The notes: a model not told the origin generated them from the letters alone. DNA of 64,000 bases from Ignavibacteria bacterium (GCA_016720145.1 JADJXV010000010.1:124001-188000); one strand, 5' to 3'; counted from the first letter of the stretch, positions 45,972 to 54,967 are shown. A program made the numbers and translations.

Positions 45972-46883
45972 TCATGCTCTATTTGTGATTACTCTACCAA
46001 CTAACAATGCCTGTAAAAAAGTAGGTTCATAGTTAATAAAATCCTCAATTACCTCAATGTTCGAGATAACACAAGAGTTATTAATATATTTTTCCATGGT
46101 TTTCACATATTCAGGTGCAAAAAAATATTTTTCAAATTTATCTGCATTTTTGAGGAAGACTTCTATGTCATTTCCGCTACATGCGTGTTTAACTTGCGCA
46201 ACAAGTACTTTATCTTCAATATTTAATCCAACAATATCAAACTCTTTCATTGTACGCCCTGTTTGAAATAATTTCCTTTTAAATTTAGATTTCATTCTCA
46301 GCCATTCTTCGCAAAGGATTTCTAATTGCCAAGGAGAAAACCATGCATAAATTTCTGCTGCGCCCCCTTCAATTTCTGGAGTATATCCATCAAACAAACT
46401 CTTAACCATTTTAGTTCCCATATGCCATTCAACAAATGTTGAACGTTGTGGTGGAACAAGAAAAGGCAACGGAAATTCTACTTTTGTTAATGTCATTGTA
46501 TTCCTTAACTGCACACATTTCATTTGAATTTGTTTATTAATACCATCTTCAAGATAATGGCATTTTTTAGAGTCTTTTTTTGACAATCCAATCACAATTT
46601 TATCATAACCTTCATAACTAGCAACAATGATATGTTCTTTGTTAGAACATGCGTTTATGTAATTAATACAAGTTCTTGCAGGTGTTTCATTATACCCAAT
46701 TAGGGTGTCAATATGTAGTATTTTTTCTAAATAATCCCGCTTGTAACTCGATAATTCAAATGCCTGATTTTCATCAGCTATAGTAGCAAAATGAACACCT
46801 ATTTGCTCGTTATCAATTAGATATTTTGTAATATTTTCTCCAAATCCGTTGTGTCGGATATAAAATACTTTTCTATCATCCAT
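45972..46883 (-). CDS. PD-(D/E)xK nuclease with unnamed N-terminal domain
   Basis: This 303-residue protein has an N-terminal domain of about 175 residues (KVFYIRHNGFGENITKYLID, EHIIVASYEGYDKIVIGLS). The nuclease domain contains CEEWLR (Glu192/Glu193), then EFDIVG (Asp216) and LVAQVK (Gln230-Lys232), which matches the E...D...QxK core of Mrr-like restriction endonucleases. All catalytic residues look intact. It is the active-looking paralogue of the fusion protein downstream and lies 93 bp after the WYL regulator. Likely target: DNA, inferred from the fold. Confidence 0.75.
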   Translation of the reverse strand: MDDRKVFYIRHNGFGENITKYLIDNEQIGVHFATIADENQAFELSSYKRDYLEKILHIDTLIGYNETPARTCINYINACSNKEHIIVASYEGYDKIVIGLSKKDSKKCHYLEDGINKQIQMKCVQLRNTMTLTKVEFPLPFLVPPQRSTFVEWHMGTKMVKSLFDGYTPEIEGGAAEIYAWFSPWQLEILCEEWLRMKSKFKRKLFQTGRTMKEFDIVGLNIEDKVLVAQVKHACSGNDIEVFLKNADKFEKYFFAPEYVKTMEKYINNSCVISNIEVIEDFINYEPTFLQALLVGRVITNRA

Positions 46884-46976
46884 TACTATCTCCTTAAAAT
46901 ATATGTAGTTATAACCAAATCTGCGCTTTGTAAGTTCGCTCTATTGAACGTTTAACTATCGATAAGATCACAATTA

Positions 46977-47957
46977 CTACTCATACCTCTCCCGAATCCT
47001 CTCCAAATACCCCAACACATCCACCACCAACTCTCTCGGCTCCAAAACCTTAATGTAGTGCTTCCAGCCTAGGATCCAGGTTGTGAGTTCGGGTGAGAGC
47101 GGCACGTTCATTTCGAGGATGCTGTCACCTGAATCTGCGAGGATAAATGTTTGTGTCGGATGCCAATTTCTGTTTGTGAAGAATGGCGCTTCCTCTGCGT
47201 CGATCTGTATCCTCACTTTCAATGGAGTATCGGCAAAAACTCCAAAGCGCTCGCGGGTGAAAGCGGCTTCATCGAAATGATGCTTTTCTTCCTCATTATC
47301 CGGCGGGCAATCGGGGGTGTCGATCACTCGTATATTTCTGAGTGCAAGCGCTAAGTAGTTTTTATATTTAGGGTTGTAGCTAATCAGATAGAGCTCTGCA
47401 TTGTACGTAAAGAGTCGGCAAGGGAACACAGGATATGTTTTGAGCGTGTTTTCGGTTTGATTGTGATACGTCACTGACACCCAATTCGCACTCCGCACCG
47501 CTTCAACACTCCCGATGAGAATATCATCATTGATCCGCGCAAGGTTCATTTGCCCAACATTATGTTCCATTGAGAGGAGATAGACATCGCCGGAAGCATA
47601 CCCTTCAATTTTTTTGATGAGTTCATCGATATCTTTCTCGATGCGTGTGCCTTTGAATTGGGTCAGATACGATTTGAGAACATACAGTCCGAGCAATTGA
47701 TGTCCGCTATAGGTTTCCGGAAGGATGTTTTTCCATTCTTTTCGAATTGACCAGAATTTATCACGTCCATCTTGTTCGGATATAAGCAGTTGTTCTTCTT
47801 CGAGCGCGATGAGATCACGTTGAATTTGCCGGATATGAACATTTCTATATTCATCATCAGCAAGAATTTCAGTGTGAATATCTTTGGAACTGCTTCCTTT
47901 ATGCGTAGATAGGAAGCGAACGATTTTCATGCAACGTCGGAGTTGAGAAGAATCCAT
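46977..47957 (-). CDS. WYL-domain transcriptional regulator
   Basis: This 326-residue protein has an N-terminal winged HTH (residues 1-70: MKIVRFLSTHKGSSSKDIHT, then HIRQIQRDLIALEEEQLLIS), a WYL ligand-binding domain (about 150-215: WVSVTYHN, YPVFPCRLFTYNAELYLISY) and a WCX-type C-terminus (about 235-320: PLKVRIQIDAEEAPFF to VVDVLGYLERIRERY). WYL regulators of this layout (BrxR, CapW) repress defence operons until a nucleotide-like signal binds. It is the first gene of the nuclease-SLOG cluster and probably its autoregulated repressor. Confidence 0.88.
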   Translation of the reverse strand: MDSSQLRRCMKIVRFLSTHKGSSSKDIHTEILADDEYRNVHIRQIQRDLIALEEEQLLISEQDGRDKFWSIRKEWKNILPETYSGHQLLGLYVLKSYLTQFKGTRIEKDIDELIKKIEGYASGDVYLLSMEHNVGQMNLARINDDILIGSVEAVRSANWVSVTYHNQTENTLKTYPVFPCRLFTYNAELYLISYNPKYKNYLALALRNIRVIDTPDCPPDNEEEKHHFDEAAFTRERFGVFADTPLKVRIQIDAEEAPFFTNRNWHPTQTFILADSGDSILEMNVPLSPELTTWILGWKHYIKVLEPRELVVDVLGYLERIRERYE

Positions 47958-48020
47958 GTTAAATTTTGATTGTGAGTAGCACTGCTTTTAACCACACACA
48001 ATATACCATTCTACGGCGAT

Positions 48021-48383
48021 TCATTTATCAAACATAATTGAATACTCATAGTTTTTATCCCGCGGTAAAACATCAGCAAAATCGGTATGTTCCGTGACCC
48101 ATCGATTGAGAGCAGGCACTACCCAAAATGAATAAATCCCGAATGTGATGATTATCAGAAACATCCATTTAATCCATTGTCCGAGCAGCCCAGCGCCACC
48201 ACCGAGAAATTTCAACCGTCGTCCATGGACAAATGTATGATGGCATCGCCAGCGTTCTTTCATACATAATGCCCATGGATAGGCAATTCCGAGCGTGATA
48301 CCTGTTAAACACATTGCAATCAGCGACATACCGAAGTAAGTCGCTGCACCGCCATCGAACGTAAAATTTTTGGAGCGTGCCAT
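48021..48383 (-). CDS. DUF898-like small membrane protein, copy 1 (intact)
   Basis: The 120-residue protein has two hydrophobic helical hairpins: MSLIAMCLTGITLGIAYPWA and IKWMFLIIITFGIYSFWVVP, plus HTFVHGRRLKFLGGGAGLLG. The TLGI.YPWA and TFGIYSFW repeats are the hallmark of DUF898/YjgN-type proteins. The function is unknown. Its ATG overlaps the stop of the 48383-49021 gene (TAATG), so the two are coupled. A decayed second copy lies at 51026-51342 and a short third remnant at 49442-49476. Confidence 0.75.
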   Translation of the reverse strand: MARSKNFTFDGGAATYFGMSLIAMCLTGITLGIAYPWALCMKERWRCHHTFVHGRRLKFLGGGAGLLGQWIKWMFLIIITFGIYSFWVVPALNRWVTEHTDFADVLPRDKNYEYSIMFDK

Positions 48384-49021
48384 TAAATTTCTCCTTTACG
48401 TTCTTGGCGCTTGGATTCTATAGATTTATTGACCATACTGACCAACTCAGCATCAAGATTCTCATCGAATCTTTCTACTTCCATTCTCTGAACTGAAAGA
48501 TATTCCACCATACGATTCCGCACTTCCAAATCCGAATTTTTTAAGAGGAGTTCGACAAGCGGGGTATGTTCACTTAAATCTTTTGCCAAGTCGTTGTCTA
48601 AGTAAAATACGGTCGCTAAATTTCTGAGGATAATTGTGTCAGAGGAATATCGAGCAAGTTCGTAAATATCTCGACTTTTCATAAGTTTTAATGCATCTTT
48701 ATTCTCGGTAAGTTCACGTATTACTTCTATTTGCTCATCATTGAGTAAGGTTGCAACTGCTTCTTTGGTAATATCTGGGTTACTTGCAACTGATTTTCTG
48801 TGATCAAGTTGGCGTGATTGTACAATTTCTGCCAGCATATTCGGAGGCAGGTCTTCTACAACTCCTTCGGGGAATTGATTACTTCTTGCACTTAGGCTTT
48901 TATATTGTTTGTAGGTGATTATTTGTTCCAAAAAAGTACTAAATAATTCCTCAGAAATCGAACATGAGATTCCGTTGACTGTCAGTGCGACATTGAGTCG
49001 AACATAATTTTGCTTTGACAT
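48383..49021 (-). CDS. Unknown helical-repeat-like protein, copy 1
   Basis: From ATG 49021 (MSKQNYVRLNVALTVNGISC) the product is 212 residues. After the first 30 residues it is helical with repeated acidic words such as DITKEAVATLLNDEQIEVIR and KDLSEHTPLVELLLKNSDLE, suggesting LRV/HEAT-like repeats. An AAGGA lies 8-12 bp before this ATG, which favours it over the upstream start at 49066. A clear paralogue is at 51355-51960, with a conserved upstream region. No family is recognised. Confidence 0.7.
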   Translation of the reverse strand: MSKQNYVRLNVALTVNGISCSISEELFSTFLEQIITYKQYKSLSARSNQFPEGVVEDLPPNMLAEIVQSRQLDHRKSVASNPDITKEAVATLLNDEQIEVIRELTENKDALKLMKSRDIYELARYSSDTIILRNLATVFYLDNDLAKDLSEHTPLVELLLKNSDLEVRNRMVEYLSVQRMEVERFDENLDAELVSMVNKSIESKRQERKGEI

Positions 49022-49394
49022 AGCGATATCCTTAAAAAAAATAAATACAAAAACATTTCGATGCAAAACTATGAGGCATTGCGACCTATTTTGTCGTTGG
49101 TGTAATTGGGTGGTGGGAGGAATATGGTGGGGAGATGAGTACGAGAGTCGAGATAGTGTTGTATATAACTTAAATAAAAGGCTCTATCACGAATTGTGAG
49201 GGTAATTATATTAGCATAATATTACGGAATGAACAACAGCACACAAATATTTGAGATGGCTTTGCAACTTAAAGAGATATGGTATATAAGTTAAGTATCG
49301 TTAACTCTTTCTGAAATAGATAAATATGGTATCTCCTTGTAAATTAGTAGGATAGTATTCTTATATGGTAAGTTCCAAATATGTACCCTCAAAA
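49022..49394. other. Intergenic region upstream of copy 1
   Basis: No gene is seen. The first 80 bp (49022-49105) closely match 51961-52045 upstream of copy 2, including GCGACCTATTTTGTCGTTGG, and probably carry the shared promoter. The remainder is AT-rich and featureless. Confidence 0.6.
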
Positions 49395-49419
49395 GCCCGA
49401 AATAGTAGAAATTTCGGGC
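49395..49419 (-). terminator. Probable dnaB terminator
   Basis: GCCCGAAAT / ATTTCGGGC is a perfect 9-bp stem with a 7-nt loop. On the minus strand it is followed by CTTTTG. It lies about 50 bp past the dnaB stop. Confidence 0.7.
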
Positions 49420-49441
49420 GACTTTGAGTTATTTCTCTTCA

Positions 49442-49476
49442 AGCATCTGCAAAATCAATATGTTCCGTTACCCATC
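49442..49476 (-). pseudogene. Remnant of a third DUF898-like gene fused to the dnaB end
   Basis: On the minus strand the sequence reads RWVTEHIDFADA then stop in a different frame from dnaB. It matches the C-terminus RWVTEHTDFAD of the DUF898-like copies. It begins inside the last codons of dnaB, so dnaB's stop codon is supplied by this remnant. This marks a recombination breakpoint. Confidence 0.7.
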
Positions 49477-50946
49477 GAAATCTTGACCGCCAAACTGTGG
49501 CGGCTCTTCAAATTGAAACGATAAATTCTCGAATCGTGCAAAATTCTTCAAATATGCCAAACGCACTTTTCCGACCGGGCCATTACGATGTTTTCCTATA
49601 ATTATTTCTGCAGTGCCTTCTGTTGGAGAACCATCTTCATAAACTGGTATTGAGTTGTGTTCAGGACGATTAACAAACATAACTACGTCTGCATCCTGCT
49701 CCAAGGAACCCGACTCGCGCAAGTCAGAAAGCATGGGAGTTTTATCTCCCCGCGACTCGACGGAACGATTTAATTGAGCGAGCGCAATCACCGGAATATT
49801 CAGTTCCTTGGCAATTTGCTTCAGAGACCGCGAAATAATCGAAATTTCCCGCTCGCGGCTTTCTGCTTTTGGGGCGTGAATAAGCTGTAAATAGTCTATA
49901 ATTACCATTTTAACATCATGTTCTGCTCTCATGCGTCGGCACTTTGCACGGATTTCCATAATTGTTAAGGCGGGGCTATCATCAATAAAAATCTTCAATT
50001 CTGCCAGCCGCCCGATAGTTTCCACCAATTTTGGCATCATCGCATGGCTAATACGATTGCTCCGAATTTCATGGGCATTTATGCGAGATTCTGCGCTTAA
50101 TAACCGCATCATTAGTTGTGTTGAAGCCATTTCGATTGAGAAAATTCCGACCGCTTTATCATATTCTACAGCCACATTTCTTGCTATAGACAATGCCAGA
50201 GCCGTTTTTCCCATAGAAGGGCGGGCGGCAAGGATAATCAAGTCGGAATTTTGGAAACCACCGAGCATTTCATCCAATCGAACAAACCCTGAAGGAACTC
50301 CGCTAATTCCATGGTTATCGCCGCCTTCCATCATAGCAGTAATCATTGCAAATGTCTCACGAGCGAGTTCATTCATGCCCACATAGCTTCGCCTGAGGCG
50401 TTTTTCGGCAATTTCAAATATTTTCGATTCCGCGTAATCAATTTCGTCGAGTGCGTCGGTTGTATCGTCGTAGCATCGGGTGAGAATTACCCCCGAAGTG
50501 GAAATTAAACATCTTTTCAAATAGCGTTCTTGGACTATGCGTGCATAATGTTCGATATTTGCCGCTGTTGGCGTAGTATTATTTATTTCAACAAGATAGA
50601 ATGTACCACCAATTTCCTCCAGTTGCCCGCGACAGATGAGCTCCTCACTAAGCATGAGAATATCTACCCCAACATTCCGCTCGGACAAGCCCATAATTGC
50701 GTTGTATATTTTTTTGTTTCTTTCGTGATAAAAGCTGTCAGATTCCAAAATTTCAGTAGCTTTACTCACTGCGGTTCGGTCAATCATCATAGAGCCAAGC
50801 ACATTCATTTCCGCTTCGGTAGAATGAGGTGGCACCTTGCTACCCAATGCGTCTGGCGGCATTGCTATTGCTTCCGTTTTTTTTCGGGATCTGTCAGAAA
50901 ATTTGGTATTTGCTTTTTCCTTTGCCGGGTCGTTAGATGTAAACAT
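49468..50946 (-). CDS. dnaB: Replicative DNA helicase DnaB
   Basis: This 492-residue protein has the N-terminal DnaB domain (HSTEAEMNVLGSMMIDRTAV, about 42-60), a linker, and the RecA-like helicase domain: Walker A ARPSMGKTALAL (about 240), Walker B VKMVIIDYLQLI (about 345), and LAQLNRSVESRGDK with SDLRESGSLEQDADVV, all diagnostic for DnaB. It unwinds DNA at the replication fork. The length is normal. A ~40-residue charged N-terminal extension is present. The last residues (FGGQDFDG) run into the remnant gene described above. It may be the chromosomal helicase or an element-borne copy. Confidence 0.95.
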   Translation of the reverse strand: MFTSNDPAKEKANTKFSDRSRKKTEAIAMPPDALGSKVPPHSTEAEMNVLGSMMIDRTAVSKATEILESDSFYHERNKKIYNAIMGLSERNVGVDILMLSEELICRGQLEEIGGTFYLVEINNTTPTAANIEHYARIVQERYLKRCLISTSGVILTRCYDDTTDALDEIDYAESKIFEIAEKRLRRSYVGMNELARETFAMITAMMEGGDNHGISGVPSGFVRLDEMLGGFQNSDLIILAARPSMGKTALALSIARNVAVEYDKAVGIFSIEMASTQLMMRLLSAESRINAHEIRSNRISHAMMPKLVETIGRLAELKIFIDDSPALTIMEIRAKCRRMRAEHDVKMVIIDYLQLIHAPKAESREREISIISRSLKQIAKELNIPVIALAQLNRSVESRGDKTPMLSDLRESGSLEQDADVVMFVNRPEHNSIPVYEDGSPTEGTAEIIIGKHRNGPVGKVRLAYLKNFARFENLSFQFEEPPQFGGQDFDG

Positions 50947-51025
50947 ATATTAATTTTAGAATTGTATAGAACTATGACTTTAGTTTGATTCAAAATAGTG
51001 CCGGACTACTTCGCTCAGTTTTGTC

Positions 51026-51342
51026 TCACTTATCTGCAAAATCGGTGTGTTCTGTCACCCATCGATTGAGTGCTGGTACAACCCAAAAGGAGTAGATTCC
51101 GGCTGTCACAATCATGAAAAAGAACCATTTGATCCATTGTCCGAGTAGTCCGTTACCACCACAAATAAATTTCAGTCGTCGCCTTGAATGAAAGTGTGAT
51201 GGCAACGCCAACGTTCTTTCATACATAATGCTAAAGGATAAGCGATTTAGAGAGTAATTCAAATAAGTCGCAAGGCGAGGAGTTACATAGTGAAGTAGGA
51301 TGCTGCTCCGCGATCGAAGGTAAATTTTTTGGAGCTTGGCAT
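51026..51342 (-). pseudogene. DUF898-like membrane protein, copy 2 (decayed)
   Basis: The start (MPSSKKFTFDRGAASYF) and end (LKFICGGNGLLGQWIKWFFF, then RWVTEHTDFADK) match the intact copy at 48021-48383. Between them are in-frame stops after YFTM and twice more, and a frameshift after CHHTF. These are several independent lesions, so this is true decay and not a single sequencing error. Confidence 0.85.
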
Positions 51343-51354
51343 AGTTTATGAATC

Positions 51355-51960
51355 TTATTTAGATTGAAGGGAATCGCGTCGTTTTTCGACACGTGCGTTG
51401 ACTAATTGCAAAGTATCGTCATCGATTAAATGATGGAACTGTTCTGCTCCAACGACTTGTTCGGCAATATATCCTGCAAGCAAACAGCGGATTTCGGTAT
51501 CCTGCTGAGCCAGTAATAGAGATATGATTGCAGGAGTTTCTTTGATTTTGGGTCTAAGTACAGCTTCTGTAATCTGTGAAGCTATAATTCTGGCAATCAC
51601 GACATCGTTATGTCCTGCAAGAGCGCAGAGTTCATCACCGGTCATTATTGCGAGAGCTGTTTTATTATAAGTGAGTGTTCGAAGGATATTGAAATCGAAA
51701 TTGCTCAAAAAATCTGAAAGAATTTCTCGTGTAATATACGTATATCGGGCTACGAACTGCCGTTGTGTGAGCTGTCTGGACTTAGCGATTTCGCATACAA
51801 CATCATCAGAGAGTTGCTTTTTCGGAGCGGTGTTATAGAAATGGTGGCGAGAATGATTCGAATCGCGGAGAATATGATCCATGAATTCTTCTGAAATTGG
51901 GCAAGTAACACCATTGACCGTTAACTCGACCTTTAGCCGAACATAATTTTGCTTTGACAT
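51355..51960 (-). CDS. Unknown helical-repeat-like protein, copy 2
   Basis: From ATG 51960 (MSKQNYVRLKVELTVNGVTC) the product is 201 residues and is clearly paralogous to the 48383-49021 protein, strongly so in the first 30 residues and more loosely after. The helical repeat region includes YITREILSDFLSNFDFNILR and VVIARIIASQITEAVLRPKI. Its upstream region is also conserved with copy 1. It precedes the decayed DUF898-like copy. Confidence 0.68.
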   Translation of the reverse strand: MSKQNYVRLKVELTVNGVTCPISEEFMDHILRDSNHSRHHFYNTAPKKQLSDDVVCEIAKSRQLTQRQFVARYTYITREILSDFLSNFDFNILRTLTYNKTALAIMTGDELCALAGHNDVVIARIIASQITEAVLRPKIKETPAIISLLLAQQDTEIRCLLAGYIAEQVVGAEQFHHLIDDDTLQLVNARVEKRRDSLQSK

Positions 51961-52068
51961 AGCGATATCCTTTAATAAAATAAATACAAAGACATTTCGC
52001 TGCAAAACTATGGGGCATGGCGACCTATTTTGTCGTTGGGGATTTTGGGGGTGGGGGACAGGTGACTT

Positions 52069-52096
52069 GAGAGTATCACTTCGGAGTGATGCTCTC
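52069..52096. repeat. Palindromic repeat, family C
   Basis: GAGAGTATCACT-TCGG-AGTGATGCTCTC is the best-conserved family C copy: a 12-bp stem with one mismatch and a 4-nt loop. Related copies are at 30770-30863 and 59363-59389. Confidence 0.8.
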
Positions 52097-52226
52097 AATG
52101 AATAAGCAAGGTAACTTTACAAAAAGGATAGATATGAGAGAATATGGAGAATTGTCGTGGCGAACAAATCTACATAGAACAGAAATAGAAGTTTAGGGTA
52201 ATCATATAGCAATCTTGAAATCAAAC

Positions 52227-52688
52227 TTACAATGATTTCATTGCTTGAGCTTGAGATCGCAACCGGTTGTACCACGCTATATCTTTCAAATTACGCCGGA
52301 TAGAACTCGCCAAACATTGCAGATCATCAATTCCAGCGGCAAGCTCTTCGCTCTGATGATATACTCGCCGTGCAAACTCCACATCACCAAGGGCTTTGAC
52401 AATTGTTTCTGCGATACAAGCATGAACATAGCACGACGATAACGACCCTTGAGTTACTTCTTACTCCACCTTGACAACAAGCGGCATAGCATTGTCAGCG
52501 AGAGAGTCGTCATCGCCGCTACAGGCATCGTCCAAGGGATCGTTAATCACTTGCTGTACCTCATCCTTGGTGAGCTTACTACCATCAAAGAAACCGATAA
52601 TCATATCCGTAACATTCTGACGGGCAGATTGTAGGCGTGGGTCACTTGATTCAGTCCATGTGGCGTTTGGGAGTTTTTTGCGGAGCAT
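52227..52688 (-). pseudogene. Hypothetical gene interrupted by in-frame TAA
   Basis: ATG 52688 opens a frame of 75 codons (MLRKKLPNATWTESSDPRLQ onward) ending with TAA at 52461-52463. The same frame then continues for 77 more codons without a stop (VTQGSLSSCYVHACIAETIV, then FARRVYHQSEELAAGIDDLQ) to TAA 52227-52229. The downstream part looks like a genuine helical protein. The family is unknown, and the reading is tentative. Confidence 0.4.
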
Positions 52689-52863
52689 GATGGGGGGGTG
52701 GATAACGTTAATAGTTTACATTCAGTTAATAATACTGAAATCTAAGTTAAGTTTAATATATCTAAAATATATATCATAAATCAAAAACTTAATAAGTAGA
52801 ATTTTTGTCAAGGCATTTAAGGGGATGTGGCAAAAGCTATTTAAGAATCAACTAAACTAAAGA

Positions 52864-53598
52864 TTAAAACTCCCATACGGTATTTGGATTATCAAGTGCA
52901 TTTCCAACATTTTCAATAGAAGCCAAATCTTTAAAAGGACTTGATGTTGCCAGCTTATTAATACTATCTAATCCTAAAGCTAGTTGTTGAATATTTCCTT
53001 TGGCAAGAGCGTCGTCAACAACTTTAAATTGTTGCTTGAATATATCTTTTCTTTCATCAAATGTCTTTTCCAAATATCCCATTAAAAGTGCTTTTTGAAG
53101 ATCTATTTTAGCAAGTGCTTGTTGGCGGACACTTTCTATTTCAACTCTTTTAGTTATTTGTAATTCTTGGAATTTTCTAACTTCACCAGCAGTATGAACT
53201 AATGTTTTAACTACTTCTAAAGCTTCCTTTGGATTATTTATTGCAGACAGGCCAACCTTCAGTAATTTTGAAGTTAAATTATCTACAAATTTATCTTCTT
53301 CTTCTTTTGTCATATTGGCAGTTACAACAATATTATCTTCAACTAAAGATTCATTTTTTTCTTGAATTAGTTCATTACTCTTGTTTTCCTTTACTTTTTG
53401 TTTCTCTGAGCTTAGTTTTTCCTCAACATAACTAGTAGCTTTATCTTTCAATTTGCCGGCTAAATCATTACTAGTATTAATGGCTTTTTCTTTGATTTTG
53501 TCTTTTGCATCTTTTCCAATTTCGATCGCCGTCTCTTTGATTTTATCTTTAGCGTAACCCCAGGCTTTATTAAGTAACTCATTCTTATTCATAAACAA
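52864..53598 (-). CDS. Coiled-coil protein of a three-gene cluster
   Basis: This 244-residue lysine-rich helical protein has amphipathic repeats near the N-terminus (NKAWGYAKDKIKETAIEIGK, then DAKDKIKEKAINTSNDLAGK; LEA-like 11-mer character). A second helical domain includes LTSKLLKVGLSAINNPKEAL and a conserved-looking end, VVDDALAKGNIQQLALGLDS. It could coat membranes. It follows the hydrophobic Gly-rich gene by 15 bp. No named family is recognised. Confidence 0.65.
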   Translation of the reverse strand: MFMNKNELLNKAWGYAKDKIKETAIEIGKDAKDKIKEKAINTSNDLAGKLKDKATSYVEEKLSSEKQKVKENKSNELIQEKNESLVEDNIVVTANMTKEEEDKFVDNLTSKLLKVGLSAINNPKEALEVVKTLVHTAGEVRKFQELQITKRVEIESVRQQALAKIDLQKALLMGYLEKTFDERKDIFKQQFKVVDDALAKGNIQQLALGLDSINKLATSSPFKDLASIENVGNALDNPNTVWEF

Positions 53599-53613
53599 TA
53601 GCCCTCAATATTT

Positions 53614-54593
53614 CTATAATTGTGTATTTAATAATGACCGTATTTTTCCTGTAATAAGCCCACTGCTTTCAGATAAATTGCCATCTTCGTTAAATAATGC
53701 AGTTTTAGCTAATTCCCCAATAGATTTAACAATTAATCCATTCTTTTGAAATACTTCTTTGTAGTAAATATCTGTCAAATCAAAATCTGGAATTAACGGT
53801 GTTAAATATTTCAACTCTTTAATTGACCTTTCTGTAAGTTCCTGAGTAACACCTTTTAATTCATCAATACTTTTTTTGATTCCATCCATAACAATCCATG
53901 ATTTTTCCATTTCTCCAATTTTAATGTCAACATTTTTTTCATACTCTTTAGCTTCGGTAAGTTTTTTTGAATAATGAGCAGATGCAATTAATCCAGCTGT
54001 CAGTACGGCTAAACCGCCTGTTACTGTCCATGTAGCTGCTGTTAAAACAGTAGCTCCAACTGCCATACCACCATATCCAGCAGCAACTGTTCCGCCGCCT
54101 AACCAAGCTAAAACAGCATTGGTGGCAGCAGCACCTGATAAGGTAGAAATCGCTGTGCCGGTAGATGCTGTTGCTAAAGCTGTTACTGCTCCGGTAACTA
54201 GTGTAGGTACGCCTGTTAAAGCAGCTGCACCTATCGCTCCTGTCGCAAGAGTACTTTTAAGAATCTGAGAAGCTGACATTTCTAAGTTTTCTAATTCTTT
54301 TACTTTTTCTTGTTTTATATCAATTGCATCTAAAAATCATATTGGCTTGTTTTATTCTTTTGTTCAATATCTTTTAAGTAAGATATAAATATACCAACTG
54401 TATTTTTTAAACTTACTAATCTTACTCGACCAAATTCTTGAACATCATCGTTAAGAAACTTTCTTAGATCTTCTGTTTTTTGAGATGCAATTTGATATCT
54501 TTCTTCAGCAGTCGCTTTTACAGATTGTGCTACTTTTCTATCCTGAATTGCTTGAACTCCTACAACTTTTTTTAAAAATTTCCCAATTCCCAT
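53614..54593 (-). CDS. Protein with long Gly/Ala-rich hydrophobic hairpin (one frameshift)
   Basis: The frame from ATG 54593 (MGIGKFLKKVVGVQAIQDRK) ends at KTSQYDF then stop. One base over, the reading continues DAIDIKQEKVKELENLEMSA into the next frame to 53614. One missing T (five A on the plus strand at 54332-54336) joins them into about 326 residues. The centre is a long hydrophobic glycine-zipper region (AWLGGGTVAAGYGGMAVGAT, then TWTVTGGLAVLTAGLIASAH) flanked by charged helices, a layout seen in membrane-inserting proteins. A membrane-active role is an inference. Confidence 0.65.
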
Positions 54594-54613
54594 GTTTGCC
54601 TCTTTTGGAGTAA

Positions 54614-54967
54614 TTAATATTTTTTTATTTCTTTTATTAAACCATCTTCTTCATATATCTTATACTCACCAGATAACTTGCCCTCTTTATAATTTGCTTC
54701 TATATATTTCATACCAGAGGGGTAATAAGTTGTTACAATTCCATCAATATTACCATTAGAGTACGATTTGGTTTTGTTGATTTTTTTATCTCGATAGTAA
54801 ATATTCTCAATTCCAACCCTAATCCCCTTATGCAGATAATAAATTTTTCTAATTTCACCAGAATCAAATTTCTCAACAACCTTTTTGGGTTTTAAATATA
54901 TATAAATCACAATGGTAATTGCAAATAATATAGTTGCAACTAAATACATATTAAAGATACTATCCAT
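54614..54967 (-). CDS. Membrane-anchored YwqK/MORN-like repeat protein
   Basis: This 117-residue protein has one N-terminal membrane helix (YLVATILFAITIVIYIYLK, about 8-26) followed by short beta repeats of the type G...YY.(S/N)G (IRKIYYLHKGIRVGIENIYY, then TYYPSGMKYIEANYKEGKLS), as in YwqK/MORN proteins. It is the first gene of a minus-strand set with the hydrophobic protein (20 bp gap) and the coiled-coil protein. It may be the immunity or anchoring component. Confidence 0.6.
   Translation of the reverse strand: MDSIFNMYLVATILFAITIVIYIYLKPKKVVEKFDSGEIRKIYYLHKGIRVGIENIYYRDKKINKTKSYSNGNIDGIVTTYYPSGMKYIEANYKEGKLSGEYKIYEEDGLIKEIKKY

Noticed and set aside
51026..51262. Short intact gene for a 78-residue membrane protein
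   Set aside because: Its first residues are out of frame with the intact paralogue; upstream remnants with stops show that it is the tail of a pseudogene.
52245..52634. Two plus-strand ORFs
   Set aside because: They are antisense to the minus-strand frame 52227-52688, which has better protein-like composition and one consistent frame.
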